This document shows, in pieces, positions 1-11,048 of a stretch of 64,000 nucleotides of DNA. Position 1 is the stretch's first letter, and the number at the start of each line of letters is the position of its first letter. The notes under the pieces were generated by a model. That model searched no databases and had not been told where the DNA came from. It saw only the letters and a program-made list of their open reading frames with translations. Both the position numbers and the translations under genes were made by a program. The DNA is taken from assembly GCA_023213395.1 (NCBI GenBank), contig CM041465.1, positions 141,863,741 to 141,927,740 on the forward strand. Direction: 5' to 3'. This DNA comes from Cycas panzhihuaensis. Its lineage: Eukaryota > Cycadophyta.

Positions 1-165
1 AAGAATATATAGTTTTAAGGAAGGAGGAAAACATCTTCAACCTCCAAAATTTAAACAAATATAAAATAATGTATAACTTAACATTAAAATAAATTCACCT
101 AACTTACTATTAATATGTGTGCACTCACATGTTTCTAAGTTAGGAGTGGGGTGAGGAAGATTAAT

Positions 166-168
<3 letters not shown>
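1..168 (-). repeat. LTR-like fragment related to the COP-D LTR
   Basis: The order of short motifs (GGAGG-AAA, CTTCAACCTC, AAATTTAAA, ATAAAATAAT, TTAACATTAA, CACCTAACTTAC, GAGTGGGGTGA) matches the U3 end of the COP-D LTR at 34740-34933 and 39570-39753. Similarity is loose, so this is probably an old relative in the same (minus) orientation, truncated by the window edge and by the microsatellite. No coding sequence is seen. Confidence 0.35.
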
Positions 169-261
<93 letters not shown>

Positions 262-262
262 G

Positions 263-323
<61 letters not shown>
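169..323. repeat. Compound microsatellite (TA)n-(TGTA)n-(CA)n-(TA)n
   Basis: An uninterrupted run of TA dinucleotides to about 249 is followed by four TGTA units, about 20 CA units to 304, and a short TA run to 323. Open frames across it encode only Tyr-Ile or Thr-His repeats and are artefacts. Confidence 0.95.
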
Positions 324-1330
324 GTTATTCTTCTATTTTGTTATCTACTGCATAAGTGTTTTTATGTTGTTATAAGGTCTTTTAACCCTATAAATCTCTT
401 TATTAACATATTTAATGATGCATATCAAAATATTGATATGATATTTACATAAATCTCAAGGGGTCAGATTTAGAAAGGAGGGTAAAAAAAAAAAAACTAA
501 ATGAAAAGTTTTTTTTTTTTTTTTGTTCATTATGGAGACTTAACAAAACCATAGATTTGCCCAAATACACTTCAAACCTATGGGTTTTAAAATAAGGTCT
601 TATTGAGGGGGATGAATCCATCATTATGAAAGTAGACATCATCAATGATTTTGTAGAAGAAGCATAGAGTTTAAAGAGAAATAGTAAAAAAAATAAAATG
701 CCCCATGACTCCTATATATAGATGATAAAAAAAAAAGGAAGAAGGATGTAAAGCCTATAAAAGAAGGTAATTATGCCCTTAAATAGAGATAATAACACCT
801 AGAAGAGGACACATATAACATGCAAAAATAGCGATGACATTTATGGCAGAGAAGATAATGACGATGCATATGATACAGATGTAGACATATACAACCGTGG
901 AAATAAATGGAAGAAGTCCCAATGAGAAATGTCAAGGGCATAAAAGAATCATAGTGGATTTGAAACTCATAATCGAAGTCCCAAATGAGAGATAATAAAG
1001 AAAATATGAGGCTAGATAAATATGAAACAACGCCACGCAAAAGAACATCGTGTAATTTTTTAGTGAAACCTACAAATTCATGGCAAAACCCTAAACAAAT
1101 TAGATAATGTCAATTTTTTTTTAATAAATATTTCAATATAATATTTTAGGTAGGTGAATTTTTCCCAATGGGAAACATGAAATGTCACTAAAAATGGTGA
1201 AATGATGGATGCATCTCATTTCATATAGACATAAATAATACTTTATGATTATTGAAGTAGTTTAATCTAACAGGGATTTAAAAATAAGATTTGTACTTTT
1301 GATATGACATTTTATTTGATGTAATTATAT
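324..1330. other. AT-rich stretch without a recognisable gene
   Basis: No convincing reading frame is seen on either strand; the open frames are short and AT-driven. A possible hairpin at 485-525 pairs an A12 run with a T15 run. The position directly upstream of a polypurine tract (1331-1344) suggests the decayed 3' part of an LTR retrotransposon, but I could not identify a domain. Confidence 0.4.
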
Positions 1331-1720
1331 ATTGCAAGGGGGAATGTTAGATGTAATATCCAATTACATTCCAACCTCACTCACACTATCTCATACATTA
1401 TTTGATTTTTATATTCATGGTTATATTAATGTATGTGCTACTATGCAAGGATTATCCTTAAGGGTTTTTATATGTAATGAAATGTTCTATAAGTATGTGC
1501 TTAATTCTTTCTAATAATTTGAAGTTTAGTCATTCTTTTCAATTCATTATGCTTCATCTTTATATATTCTTCATCTCTTTTATATCTCATTCCTTATCCT
1601 ACACTCACCTCATCATCTATTATTTGTCCATTGTTGGGCCCACTATCATTACCTCCAACTAAAACCAACATTCTAGTATTAGAGTTATAACTCCAAACCA
1701 ATAAGGCCATATTAGAGCAT
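1331..1720 (+). mobile_element. Polypurine tract and start of a 3' LTR, cut by GY1
   Basis: The tract GCAAGGGGGAA is followed at 1345 by TGTTAG, the usual arrangement of a plus-strand 3' LTR. GY1 interrupts the LTR at 1720. Its continuation should begin at 20437, and a candidate end (ATAACA) lies at 21027. The inverted termini TGTTA/TAACA fit, but the right part has not been aligned to a second LTR. Confidence 0.45.
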
Positions 1721-2094
1721 TGATATGATACTGCTTGTAATTATAAATATTAAAAATAATTATATATAAAGAAAATATAACTCAAATCACAAGATTACCA
1801 AAATCACTAGAATATTGATATTCATAAAGAATCACTTATAATTGTAGGCTGCTTCAAGGGTAACCTCCTTAAGATCAATGCTCAATTATAAGAGATTTAA
1901 AGATATCCTTAAGACTACAAAATGTATAAATATAAAGGAGAGGCTTATCCCAATCATACTATTGAGTGGTACATGTGGGATAATTTATTACATATAAAAA
2001 TAAACATGAGTTGGATGACCTTTATAATGCTTTATACATTATGACTTTTACATGAATTTACACAATAGATAGTTAGGGCGTGAGGGTCTTAACA
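1721..2094 (-). repeat. GY1 3' LTR
   Basis: This 374-bp LTR begins TGTTAAGACC on the minus strand (right edge) and ends ATCATATCA (left edge). It matches 20052-20431 over its length with scattered changes. A purine-rich tract (minus strand CGAAGGGGAAAGGCA) lies just outside at 2095-2110. Confidence 0.85.
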
Positions 2095-3566
2095 TGCCTT
2101 TCCCCTTCGAAGAGCATTGCCCTCAAGGCTTGAATTATGGAAACCGTTATTGGAGTTGGTGAAGAGGTTTCCACATTGCATCTTCTAACCACATGACTTG
2201 CCATTGTACCAAAACTTCTATGATAGGATAGTTTTGATTCTAGCACATTTAACATTATAGGATTGCTTCTAGTGTGGAGATGATAAATCCTTCATTGTCT
2301 AATCTAGGAAGTGATAATTGCATATGCATCTATTATCTCAATACCTTCTTTAGACAAGACATATGAAAAATTGAATGTATCTTGGAGGATAGAGGTAGGT
2401 CCAACTTATAAGTAGCTTGGCCAATGTTTTATGTCATATAATACAACCCATATAATTTCGAAATAAGTTTCTATTGAACTTTATACTTTAAGGATGTTAA
2501 TTTATAAGGTTGAAGGTGCAAGAAGACCATATCTCCTTTGGTTAATGAACACTTTAAATGGTGTTGATCGGTCCATTATTTCATCCTATTTTGAGTCTAT
2601 GTCAAGTTGTCCTTGAGAGTGTAAACTAGGTTCTTCTAATTGCTAAGAGTAACATTAATGATTTATACCATAGAGCCACTTAGAAGATATAATAAGATAA
2701 ATGTTAGAGGTTGATCATAAAGTACTTTATAAGGGGTAATCTTTGTTGTCAAGTGATAAGAGGTGTTATAGTACCATTCAACAAGAGGTAACCACTTTGC
2801 CTAATGAGTTTATTGTTTGGAGGCAAAATAGTGTAAATATATTTCTAAGCATTTATTAACCACTTTAGTCTAACCATCAATTTATAGGTGGTAAGTTGAG
2901 CTCATTTTCAACCATTTTCCTTGCATCTCAAATAATTCCTTTAAAAATAACTAGTGAAAGTGGGATCACTATCACAAATGATGGAGATTGGTAGACCATG
3001 TGGGTAAAAATTGTTATTGAGAAAAACTTAAGCAATAGTAATGGCCTTTTATGGGTGAAAAAATAAATAGAAATGGGCATACTTCGGAAAGGTGATCTAC
3101 TACCACAAAATTAATTAATTTTTTCCATGATTTAGGTAACCTTTTAATAAATCCCATGGAAATGTCCCATCACACTATGATTGGAATCAATAATGGTTGT
3201 AATACTCTTAGAGCCTTATTGATTTTTCCTTTGTGACACTAGTATATATCATATTCTTCCATGAACCTTTTGACATCCCTTTTATTCCAAGATAGAAATA
3301 AATTTGTTTGACTTGTTCATACATCTTTAACAAACCAAAATATCTTATAGAAGGTGCTATACATTAGTTGAAAGCACAATGTATCCCTTATAGTATAAAT
3401 AATGGGCATCCCAAGAGTATTTAGGTTTAACCATGGAATCAATTGTCACTTGTTGAATAAGTTACTATACCTACATATCATGTTGCCATTCTTATATAAT
3501 TTTTTTTTTAAAACTAATTTGGGATTGGTAGGGATAAAGTACATAATGTGCCTTAGTCCTTAAACT
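2095..3566 (-). pseudogene. GY1 integrase (core and C-terminal part), decayed
   Basis: Minus-strand translation gives integrase-core fragments in order: a WDISMGFIKRLPKSWKK-like stretch near 3180-3120, VVVDHLSEVCPF near 3100, a FLPTW-TNLHH stretch where HGMPxSIVSDR is expected, then a KWLPLVEWYYNTSYH-like stretch near 2780. A C-terminal region resembling the chain-terminal SH3-like part follows at 2570-2300. Integrase would insert the element cDNA. Stops and frame breaks are frequent, so this is a relic. The upstream end is cut by COP-A at 3566; the RNase H that precedes it in the gene lies beyond COP-A at 8817-9302. Confidence 0.75.
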
Positions 3567-3784
3567 TGTTGAGATATAATGTTTTATCTAGGATAGAAAA
3601 GGGGGTCATGTTAGACCCACCCTTAAATGCTCTTATGAGATCATGCCACTTGGCAGAATCTGAGTGATCGGTTACATTGGTGGTTGTAACCAACTCATAA
3701 CTCATGTATACTTAAGCAAATTGAATCTCAATAGAATCATGTACATTCCATTCTCTGTCAATTCTTGGCTCTGGTTTTTCAACA
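3567..3784 (+). repeat. COP-A 5' LTR
   Basis: The 218-bp LTR starts TGTTGAGATA and ends TTTTTCAACA. It matches 8600-8816 apart from a patch at about 3592-3605. Confidence 0.95.
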
Positions 3785-3796
3785 TGGTATCAGAGC
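3785..3796 (+). promoter_or_regulatory. COP-A primer-binding site
   Basis: TGGTATCAGAGC follows the LTR with no gap and is complementary to the 3' end of plant initiator tRNA-Met, the usual copia primer. Confidence 0.93.
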
Positions 3797-4464
3797 AGGC
3801 CTGTTTAATCCAGTCTCTCTTCTTCTGGTGAATTCCTTCTATCAAATCATCTCAGTCAAGAGTGCAAAAGAAGATTAAAGCAGTAGACAATCTTTTGAAA
3901 GTCAAAGATCACAAATTTCTTCAGTGTACGGAACCATACAGACTTGTACAGAATTGTACGGATGACAAAATTTCAAAGTACTCGGATCGAAGTGAAATTT
4001 TGTGGGGAGGTAGATCTAAAGACACTGAGCACACTTTTCTTCTGGAGCGAGTCCGTCTGAGGTCATTTCACAGGCCAAAAAGCCCCCGAACTAGTTCGCA
4101 CGTTTTTCTAGAGATATTCTAAAAAATCTCATCGATTTGCACTATAAATCAGGTAAAATCTGTCCCAAATCTTTTGTAGTGATAGTACTTCAAGTTTGCA
4201 ACTCATTTCAAAAGATTTAATTCAGTATTTTTTCAGAGTTTCTCTCAAAACTGAAATATGCCCTAGCCGTCTATTTTCATTCAAACCCAGATTTCTCTCA
4301 ATTGAAAAAGAATTTTGAGAATCCGTCTTCAGATCCCGAACGGTGCCTGAAATACCTACATTTTGAGGTGCATTTCATTTTTGGCCGTACAATTAGGGTT
4401 TTGTACGAAATTCCGTACAGCTGTACAGACAGGCCTCTAGAGCAGGTTTTGACCAAAAAAAAAA
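3797..4464 (+). other. COP-A untranslated leader
   Basis: This 668-bp leader runs from the primer site to the gag ATG. It holds short open frames (3862-4122, 4302-4493) without recognisable similarity. An A11 run lies directly upstream of the gag start. Confidence 0.7.
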
Positions 4465-5319
4465 ATGTCTTCCTCTCTCATTACTCTGCTTGAACCTGAA
4501 AAATTGACTGGTTCAAATTACCATGTATGGAAAATCAAAATGGAAACCATTCTGAGGATGAAAGACCCCTGGGAAATTGCTGAAGGAATGGAAACACGTC
4601 CTCCTGCTGGTGATGACAAATTGAAGAGCTGGATTGAAAGAAATAACATGGGTAGTCTCATTCTAAAAATGTATATTTCAGATTCTGTCCTTATTTATGT
4701 TGAAAAATTGAATCAGGCATCTGAAATCTGGAAATGTCTGGAAAACCTATATGGTCAAAAGAATAAGGCGAGGATAATCGCACTCAAAGAAGAGTTGTAC
4801 AAACTCCATATGAAAGAAAACGAAGAAGTGGAAGAATTTATGCATAAAATCATCACTGTGAGAAATAATCTTCTGAGTGCTGGAGGCATAATATCTGAAC
4901 AAGATCTTGTAGAAATTGTAACAGCAAGGCTGCCAAAATCTTTTGATACCATTGTTAACACTATCACTGACAGTGATAGGTTAGATAAATTAACTCTTGA
5001 TGAACTGACAGGTCTGCTGTTAAGACAGGAGCAGAGAAACAAAAGATATGAAAATACAACCGAGTTAGAAAATGCATTTGCATCTAGATTAAATCTTAGG
5101 CAAAAAGGAAGACAACAATTTCGTGCACCAAGCAGGATGTCAGATTTCAGAGGTCGAGGACACTGGTCAAACTCTAGAGGACGTGGACGCAGCAGAGAAA
5201 ATAGAATTTGCTACAACTGTGGGCGAACTGGACACTTCACTAACAATTGTAGGATCTTCGACATATGCGGCTACTGCGGACAGAGTGGACACTATCCTTA
5301 TCAGTGTCCACAAAAATGA
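4465..5319 (+). CDS. gag: COP-A gag polyprotein
   Basis: This intact 284-codon frame starts at the first ATG after the A-run. It opens with the copia gag N-terminal motif (KLTGSNYHVWKIKME), continues through a UBN2-type gag region (LYKLHMKENEEVEEFMHKI, residues about 110-130) and a basic Arg/Gly-rich stretch (about 215-245), and ends with two CCHC zinc knuckles: C249-C252-H257-C262 and C268-C271-H276-C281. Gag forms the cytoplasmic virus-like particle and binds element RNA. It stops at TGA 5317-5319, and the same frame stays open beyond the stop into protease. Two knuckles instead of one is notable. This is the only full-length retrotransposon gene in the window. Confidence 0.9.
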   Translation: MSSSLITLLEPEKLTGSNYHVWKIKMETILRMKDPWEIAEGMETRPPAGDDKLKSWIERNNMGSLILKMYISDSVLIYVEKLNQASEIWKCLENLYGQKNKARIIALKEELYKLHMKENEEVEEFMHKIITVRNNLLSAGGIISEQDLVEIVTARLPKSFDTIVNTITDSDRLDKLTLDELTGLLLRQEQRNKRYENTTELENAFASRLNLRQKGRQQFRAPSRMSDFRGRGHWSNSRGRGRSRENRICYNCGRTGHFTNNCRIFDICGYCGQSGHYPYQCPQK

Positions 5320-8300
5320 AGTGAAATTTACAAAGGAAAAAGACCTATCGACGGATATAGTAAAGAAAAAGATGAAGAAGACGAAGAAGAGGAGACTGCC
5401 TTCATCACAGCATTGGTTACGGGAATGAAAGACAAAGACATTTGGTACATAGATTCAGGAGCCTCTAAACACATGACAAGTCGGGAAGACTGGTTTCAAA
5501 CTGTGAGTCCGTACAATATGGACAAGTCGGTGGAGCTAGGTGACAAGTACTCCCTTAACATTAAAGGGATTAGAACCATTTCAGTAAACCTGAATGGAAA
5601 TGAAAGAAAAATCAGAAATGTTCTTTTTGTACCAGATCTGAAGATGAATCTCCTTTCAGTCTCTAAATTGAGCAAAAAGGGACTGAGGACCATTTTCGAT
5701 GAAGAAGGAAATTGCCCCATCTTAGATATGAAAAAAGATGGGAAAACTGTTGGAAAAGGAGTCAGATGCAATGACCTTTACAAACTTCTGTCAAATCATG
5801 TACTTCCTTTGGAAGAAAAAGCTTGTACTGCTCTTAAATATGATAATAAAGTATGGCATTTAAGGCATGGACATCTTCCTATTAACACACTTAAACAAAT
5901 AGAAAAGTTAGAAATGGTAAATGGTTTACCTAATATATCTTCAGATACATTTGTTTGTAAAGGTTGTCAACTCGGGAAACAACATAGGTTCCCTTTTAAA
6001 GAAAGCACTTGGAAATCTCAGTCTAAATTAGATCCGATACACACAGATATCTGTGGTCCAATTTCACCTCTGTCAATAAATGGATGCAGATATTTCTTAA
6101 CTTTCATTGATGACTTCACTCGAAAAGTTTGGGTATATTTTTTACATAATAAGTCTGAAGTCTTTGAAATATTTAAAGAATTTAAGGCAGAAGTAGAGCT
6201 AGAATCAAGAATGAAAATCAAGTGCATCAGGTCAGATGGAGGAGGAGAATATATGTCGAACGAGTTTCTGAATTACTGCAAATATAGAGGAATTCGTAGA
6301 CAAGTTACAACTCCCTATACTCCTCAGTCAAATGGAGTAGCTGAAAGAAAGAATAGAACTTTGATGGAGATGGTTCGAAGCATGATGTATAGAACAAAAA
6401 TATCAAAGACATACTGGGCGGAAGCAGTCAGCACAACATACTACTTGATAAACAGAAGTCCAACCAGGGCACTAAAGAACGTCACTCCAGAAGAAGATTG
6501 GACAGGTCAGAAACCCGATGTAAGTTTTCTCAAGGTTTTTGGCAGTCAAGCATTTGTGCATATTCCTAATAAAAGAAGATCCAAATTAGATGCAAAAAGC
6601 ATAGAATGTGTCTTAATAGGATATAGTAAAAATTCAAAGGCATATAAGTGCATAGATCCAAAAACAAATAGAATCTATGTGAGTAGAGATGCCGTCTTTA
6701 ATGAAAATAGCTTAGATGAATCCTCACAAATCAAAATAATAGAAAATGAAAAAGAATTGGGAACCGGGATACGTAATAATACAGGAAGATGAGGAAAGTC
6801 AGTCAGGAATTACTTCAGAAAATCAAGAAACTGGAGAAGGAAATGATTTAGAAGAAGGACAAGCTGATTTATCATCAACAACAGGTCAGGAAGACACCAT
6901 CGAAAAAGAAGGACCATCATCATCAACTGATCAGAGAGACATAATCGAAAAAGGAGATCCACAGAAACAAAAAAAATTGCCGAAATGGTATATCAAAACT
7001 GTTGAAGAAGGAAATATATTAGAACAAAAAACTCGTGGGCAAAGATCAAAAGCTCTTCTAAGCAAGGTTGAACCACATAATTTTAATGAAGCAAAAGATC
7101 ATCCAGAATGGAGAGAAGCAATGGACAATGAAATAAATTCAATCAAGAAAAATCAAACATGGGAATTAGTAGAACTACCTGCTAATAAATCCACTGTAAA
7201 CTGTAAATGGGTTTACAAAACAAAGAAAGGAGTTGATGGAAAAATTAAAAAACACAAGGCAAGGTTAGTTGCAAAAGGATACACTTAAACTGTAGGTGTA
7301 GATTTTGATGAGACCTTTTCTCCAGTAGCAAAGATGAACACAGTAAGGACAGTTATAGCCTTAGCTGCTGCCCAAGGTTGGGGAATCTCTCAGATGGATG
7401 TAAAGAGTGCCTTCCTAAACGGTGAACTAGAAGAAGAGGTTTATATGCAACAACCAGATGGATATGCAGAACAGGGAAAAGAAAATCTAGTCTGTAAATT
7501 GAAAAAGGCCTTGTATGGTCTAAAGCAAGCTCTGCGTGCTTGGTATGCAAAACTAGATCACTTTCTTGAAGAAAATAAGTTCATTCGGTGTAACTTAGAC
7601 TCCAGTCTGTACATAAGGAAATTAAACAACAAGATAACAATAATTGTTGTTTATGTGGATGATATGCTTCTTACTGGGAATGATGTAGAAGGAATCAAGT
7701 GGATCAAAAGTCAACTTCATCAAAAATTCGAAATGACAGACTTGGGTTCACTAAATTATTACTTGGGACTGGAGATAGGTCAACACCAAAACTACATAGC
7801 TTTGTCCCAAAGTAATTACATCAAAAATCTGCTTATTCGATTCCAGATGGAGAATTGCAATCCATGCGCTACTCCCATGGAAACAAATTGCGATCTAACA
7901 GTAGATAGTATGGAAAAAGATGCTGATGTTACCTCAGACAGCAAATGATTGGAATTCTGATTTATTTGACAGCAACCAGACCCGACATATCCTACTCAGT
8001 AGGACTAATATCAAGGTATATACAGAATCCAAAGCTAAGACACTGGCAAGCCGCAAAAAGAGTTCTGAGATATCTCAAGGGAACAACAGATCTCAAATTA
8101 GCATATTCAAGAGGGCATCCAATCAAAATAATAGGATATTGTGATTCAGACTGGGCCGGCGACAAAGAACAAAGAAAATCCACAAGTGGATTTTGTTTTT
8201 TCTTAGGAGCTTCAGCAATCTCATGGTGCAGTAAGAAACAAGCAACAAAGGGCCCTCTCCTCTACGTAAATGTAATATAAAGCGACCACATCAAGAACCT

Positions 8301-8590
8301 GTGAAGCCATCCGTTAAGACAACTCTTACTTGATTTGAATCAATGCAGAAAAGAAGCAACTTCTAAAATGTGAAAACCAAATTGCCATCAAGCTAACCAA
8401 AAATCCACCGCATGCAAGAACAAAACATATCGAGTTCACCATCACTTTATAAGAGAAAAGATGCGAACAAAGAAATAGACTTGGAATATCGTCCAACATC
8501 CGAACAAGTTGCATCTTCTGACAAAACCACTTGGAAGAGAAAGACTCAGATATTTGAGAGACAAGATTGGACTTTTAGAGATAAAACATT
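5320..8590 (+). pseudogene. pol: COP-A pol (protease-integrase-RT-RNase H), broken
   Basis: Frame 1 runs to 6792. It holds the protease motif DSGASKH (from 5452), the zinc-binding HxHCC region of integrase (HLRHGH ... CKGCQ) and the catalytic core (TDICGP, RSDGGGEY, NGVAERKNRT). A frameshift near 6760 moves pol to frame 2. TAA at 7286-7288 replaces a Gln codon before VGVDFDETF. RT continues through SQMDVKSAFLNG and the catalytic YVDD (7652-7663) to a stop at 7948. A second shift near 7930 returns to frame 1 for RNase H (YLTATRPDISY, CDSDWAGD). The EAEY catalytic Glu region at about 8250-8275 is destroyed, and the C-terminal part to 8590 has several stops. It cannot give a complete pol. Confidence 0.9.
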
Positions 8591-8599
8591 AAGAGGGGG
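8587..8599 (+). promoter_or_regulatory. COP-A polypurine tract
   Basis: A purine run ending AAGAGGGGG abuts the TG of the 3' LTR. It would prime plus-strand cDNA synthesis. Confidence 0.85.
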
Positions 8600-8816
8600 T
8601 GTTGAGATATAATGTTTTATCTAGATGTAAAAGCGGGTCATGTTAGACCCACCCTTAAATGCTCTTATGAGATCATGCCACTTGGCAGAATCTGAGTGAT
8701 CGGTTACATTGGTGGTTGTAACCAACTCATAACTCATGTATACTTAAGCAAATTGAATCTCAATAGAATCATGTACATTCCATTCTCTGTCAATTCTTGG
8801 CTCTGGTTTTTCAACA
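8600..8816 (+). repeat. COP-A 3' LTR
   Basis: This 217-bp copy of 3567-3784 ends TTTTTCAACA and is followed by the target duplication AAACT. Confidence 0.95.
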
Positions 8817-9302
8817 AAACTTACATTATAATACATTGATCACCATAATGTTCTTCCCCTTTTTGTAGATAATCTCAAAATTATATCCCAATAAGTTAAT
8901 ATCCCACTGTTTCTATTTAGGCAAGGATACCCATTGTTCCATAATATTTAAATTTATGATGGTCGGTGTTGATGTAGAAATAATGTCTCAAAAGTAGAGC
9001 CACTAATGGTTAACAACATGAATGATGGTAAACATTTCCTTCCCATATATGGATTTTTCCATATTCTTGCTAGTAAGTACCTTGCTAATGAATATTAGTA
9101 GTCATCTTTATTGCATTAAGACTATACTAATTCCCATCCTAGATGTATTACTTTTAATGACAAATGGTTTAGAAAAGTTAGGCATGGCTACTACAAGTGT
9201 ATATCACATAGCCTTCTTGAGAACCTTAAAATCATGTTCTACTATTTTTTATCATTTTAAATCATTATTTTTTAGTAATGTAACTAATGGAGCTATGATT
9301 TT
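8817..9302 (-). pseudogene. GY1 RNase H segment
   Basis: Minus-strand translation follows gypsy RNase H closely: LKKAM, LVVAMPNFSKPFVI, SRMGISIVLMQ, FISKVLTSKNM, YGKEMFTIIHVVNHW, STPTIINLNIMEQWVS, LLGYNFEIIYKKGKNIMVINVL. The catalytic DAS motif reads NTS. It joins the RT piece beyond COP-B (18144-18780) and the integrase piece beyond COP-A, confirming that both copias landed in one pol gene. Confidence 0.8.
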
Positions 9303-9658
9303 TGTTGGGATAACACCCAATGTGTGTTTGTAGATGTGCACTTAGGGCCCCTCAAGGCCACCTTCGGGGCTCCCTAGGGCACTTTGAGCTGCAAATCAGT
9401 CGCTAATAGCCACCTTATGCCGACATAATTTTATTAAGATACATGCTCTTTTATTAATTTTATTTTTTTAATATTAACTTGAAATCATGTGTAGGTTAGG
9501 TTGAGGCACTTGTCGCCTCCCCAAAATTATCTATAAAATGGGTGAGAATACCTCCCTGGTATTTTTTAACACTGCCCACTATTCATTTAGAAATTATTGA
9601 TCTGAAGCACAATCATGCACTCGCCATTATGAAGTCTCTCTCTACACCTCATCCTTCA
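9303..9658 (+). repeat. COP-B 5' LTR
   Basis: Starts TGTTGGGATA and ends CATCCTTCA. It carries a TATCTATAAAA TATA-like sequence near 9530. It pairs with 17788-18143. Confidence 0.93.
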
Positions 9659-9660
9659 TT

Positions 9661-9672
9661 TGGTATTAGAGC
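9661..9672 (+). promoter_or_regulatory. COP-B primer-binding site (degenerate)
   Basis: TGGTATTAGAGC lies two bases after the LTR and differs from the tRNA-iMet complement by one C-to-T change. Confidence 0.8.
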
Positions 9673-10446
9673 ACATGGTTTTGTTAATGACAATTCTATA
9701 TTATATTTTTATTTATTATTCTCTTTTATATTAAAGTTTACGCTAAGGTTATCATTTGAATATTTAATATATTAACATGAGTGACCTCCATTTGATGCAC
9801 ATATTCTTTGTTGGAATATTTAACTCCCATTTTTGTGCAACAGAGTTAGTTGTGTGTAGGATATTGAAGATTTGGAAAGAAAAGGTTATTTTTTTAAAGT
9901 TTTTTCATCATTTTTCAAAAGTTCTTAGTTTAGTTTAACCTAAACTTTAGAGTAGTCCATCTCCCAAACCAGTGATCAGAACCATATCAAGCAACTACTC
10001 GTTTCGATCATAGTCGAGTTGTCTTTGCAACAAAAGAATCGGTTCATTGTTTCATGCACCAGAAGTGGAGATATCCTCCTTAGATCGCCAAATACTCTCT
10101 CTAGTCTCTAAAACCCTAGTATACCAAAGTGTAAATTGCCTTTTTTGATTTTGTTTCTTTTTGGTTTCTCTTGCATCTTAGTAGTTGGGTAGATCTAAGC
10201 CTATTGAGGCTATTGAAAACTAGTGCACACCCTCATGTTGGTCACACAATCTCCACAGCTCTGGGCATCTTCCTTTGTCTGTGTGAGTCAAATGAAGGCA
10301 TTTTTAAAAAAGTTCTTAAGCATTTCTCTTTGTTTACATACTGTGAAGCCTCCTTTATGCTTACCTTAGCTTAAATCATGTTGTAGGGGTAGATCTCTCT
10401 CCCTTTTAGTGCCTCTGCATTGCCATTTGTTATACGACTTTGTGGA

Positions 10447-10748
<302 letters not shown>

Positions 10749-10970
10749 TTTATTTTGTATACTTTGATCGATCTTCCTTTTGCACACCCTCCATGTTGAT
10801 TTTAATCAAATTCAATATCCTTTTGATTGATTTTTTATCAATATAATCACCTCTGTTACATCGAAACTTCATGGTAGTGGTGCATTTGATTTATTTTTAT
10901 TTTTACTAAGGTTTCAATTAAATTAAACTACTTTATATTATGTTTTAAAATTCAAGCAAGTTGGTTTTGG

Positions 10971-11048
10971 GTTAGCCCCCTTTGGATGTTGGCCCCTAGT
11001 TCCATTTAACTCTCATGTGACCATTAGCCTGTATATTAAAAGGGCTAA
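10971..11048 (+). promoter_or_regulatory. Conserved leader stem-loop, COP-B copy
   Basis: GTTAGCCCCCTTT at the left pairs with AAAAGGGCTAA at the right around a loop that contains GGCCCC and CTCATGTGACC. The same arrangement occurs in the COP-C and COP-D leaders. A role in genomic RNA dimerisation, packaging or translation is inference. Confidence 0.6.

Larger units (their letters stand above)
3567..8816 (+). mobile_element. COP-A, near-complete Ty1/copia retrotransposon
   Basis: A 5,250-bp element with 218- and 217-bp LTRs, a perfect 5-bp target duplication AAACT (3562-3566 and 8817-8821), a tRNA-iMet-type primer site, a polypurine tract and copia gene order (gag, protease, integrase, RT, RNase H). 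It sits in GY1 pol in the opposite orientation. The LTRs differ only in a 15-bp patch around position 25-40 and are otherwise identical, so it is the youngest insertion in the window. Coding is nevertheless broken by two in-frame stops, at least two frameshifts and a ruined RNase H active site. Confidence 0.95.

Noticed and set aside
37-452. Open frames with Tyr-Ile or Thr-His repeats
   Set aside because: They are translations of the TA/CA microsatellite.
3862-4122. 86-codon open frame in the COP-A leader
   Set aside because: Lies between primer site and gag, has no recognisable similarity, and copia leaders often contain such chance frames.
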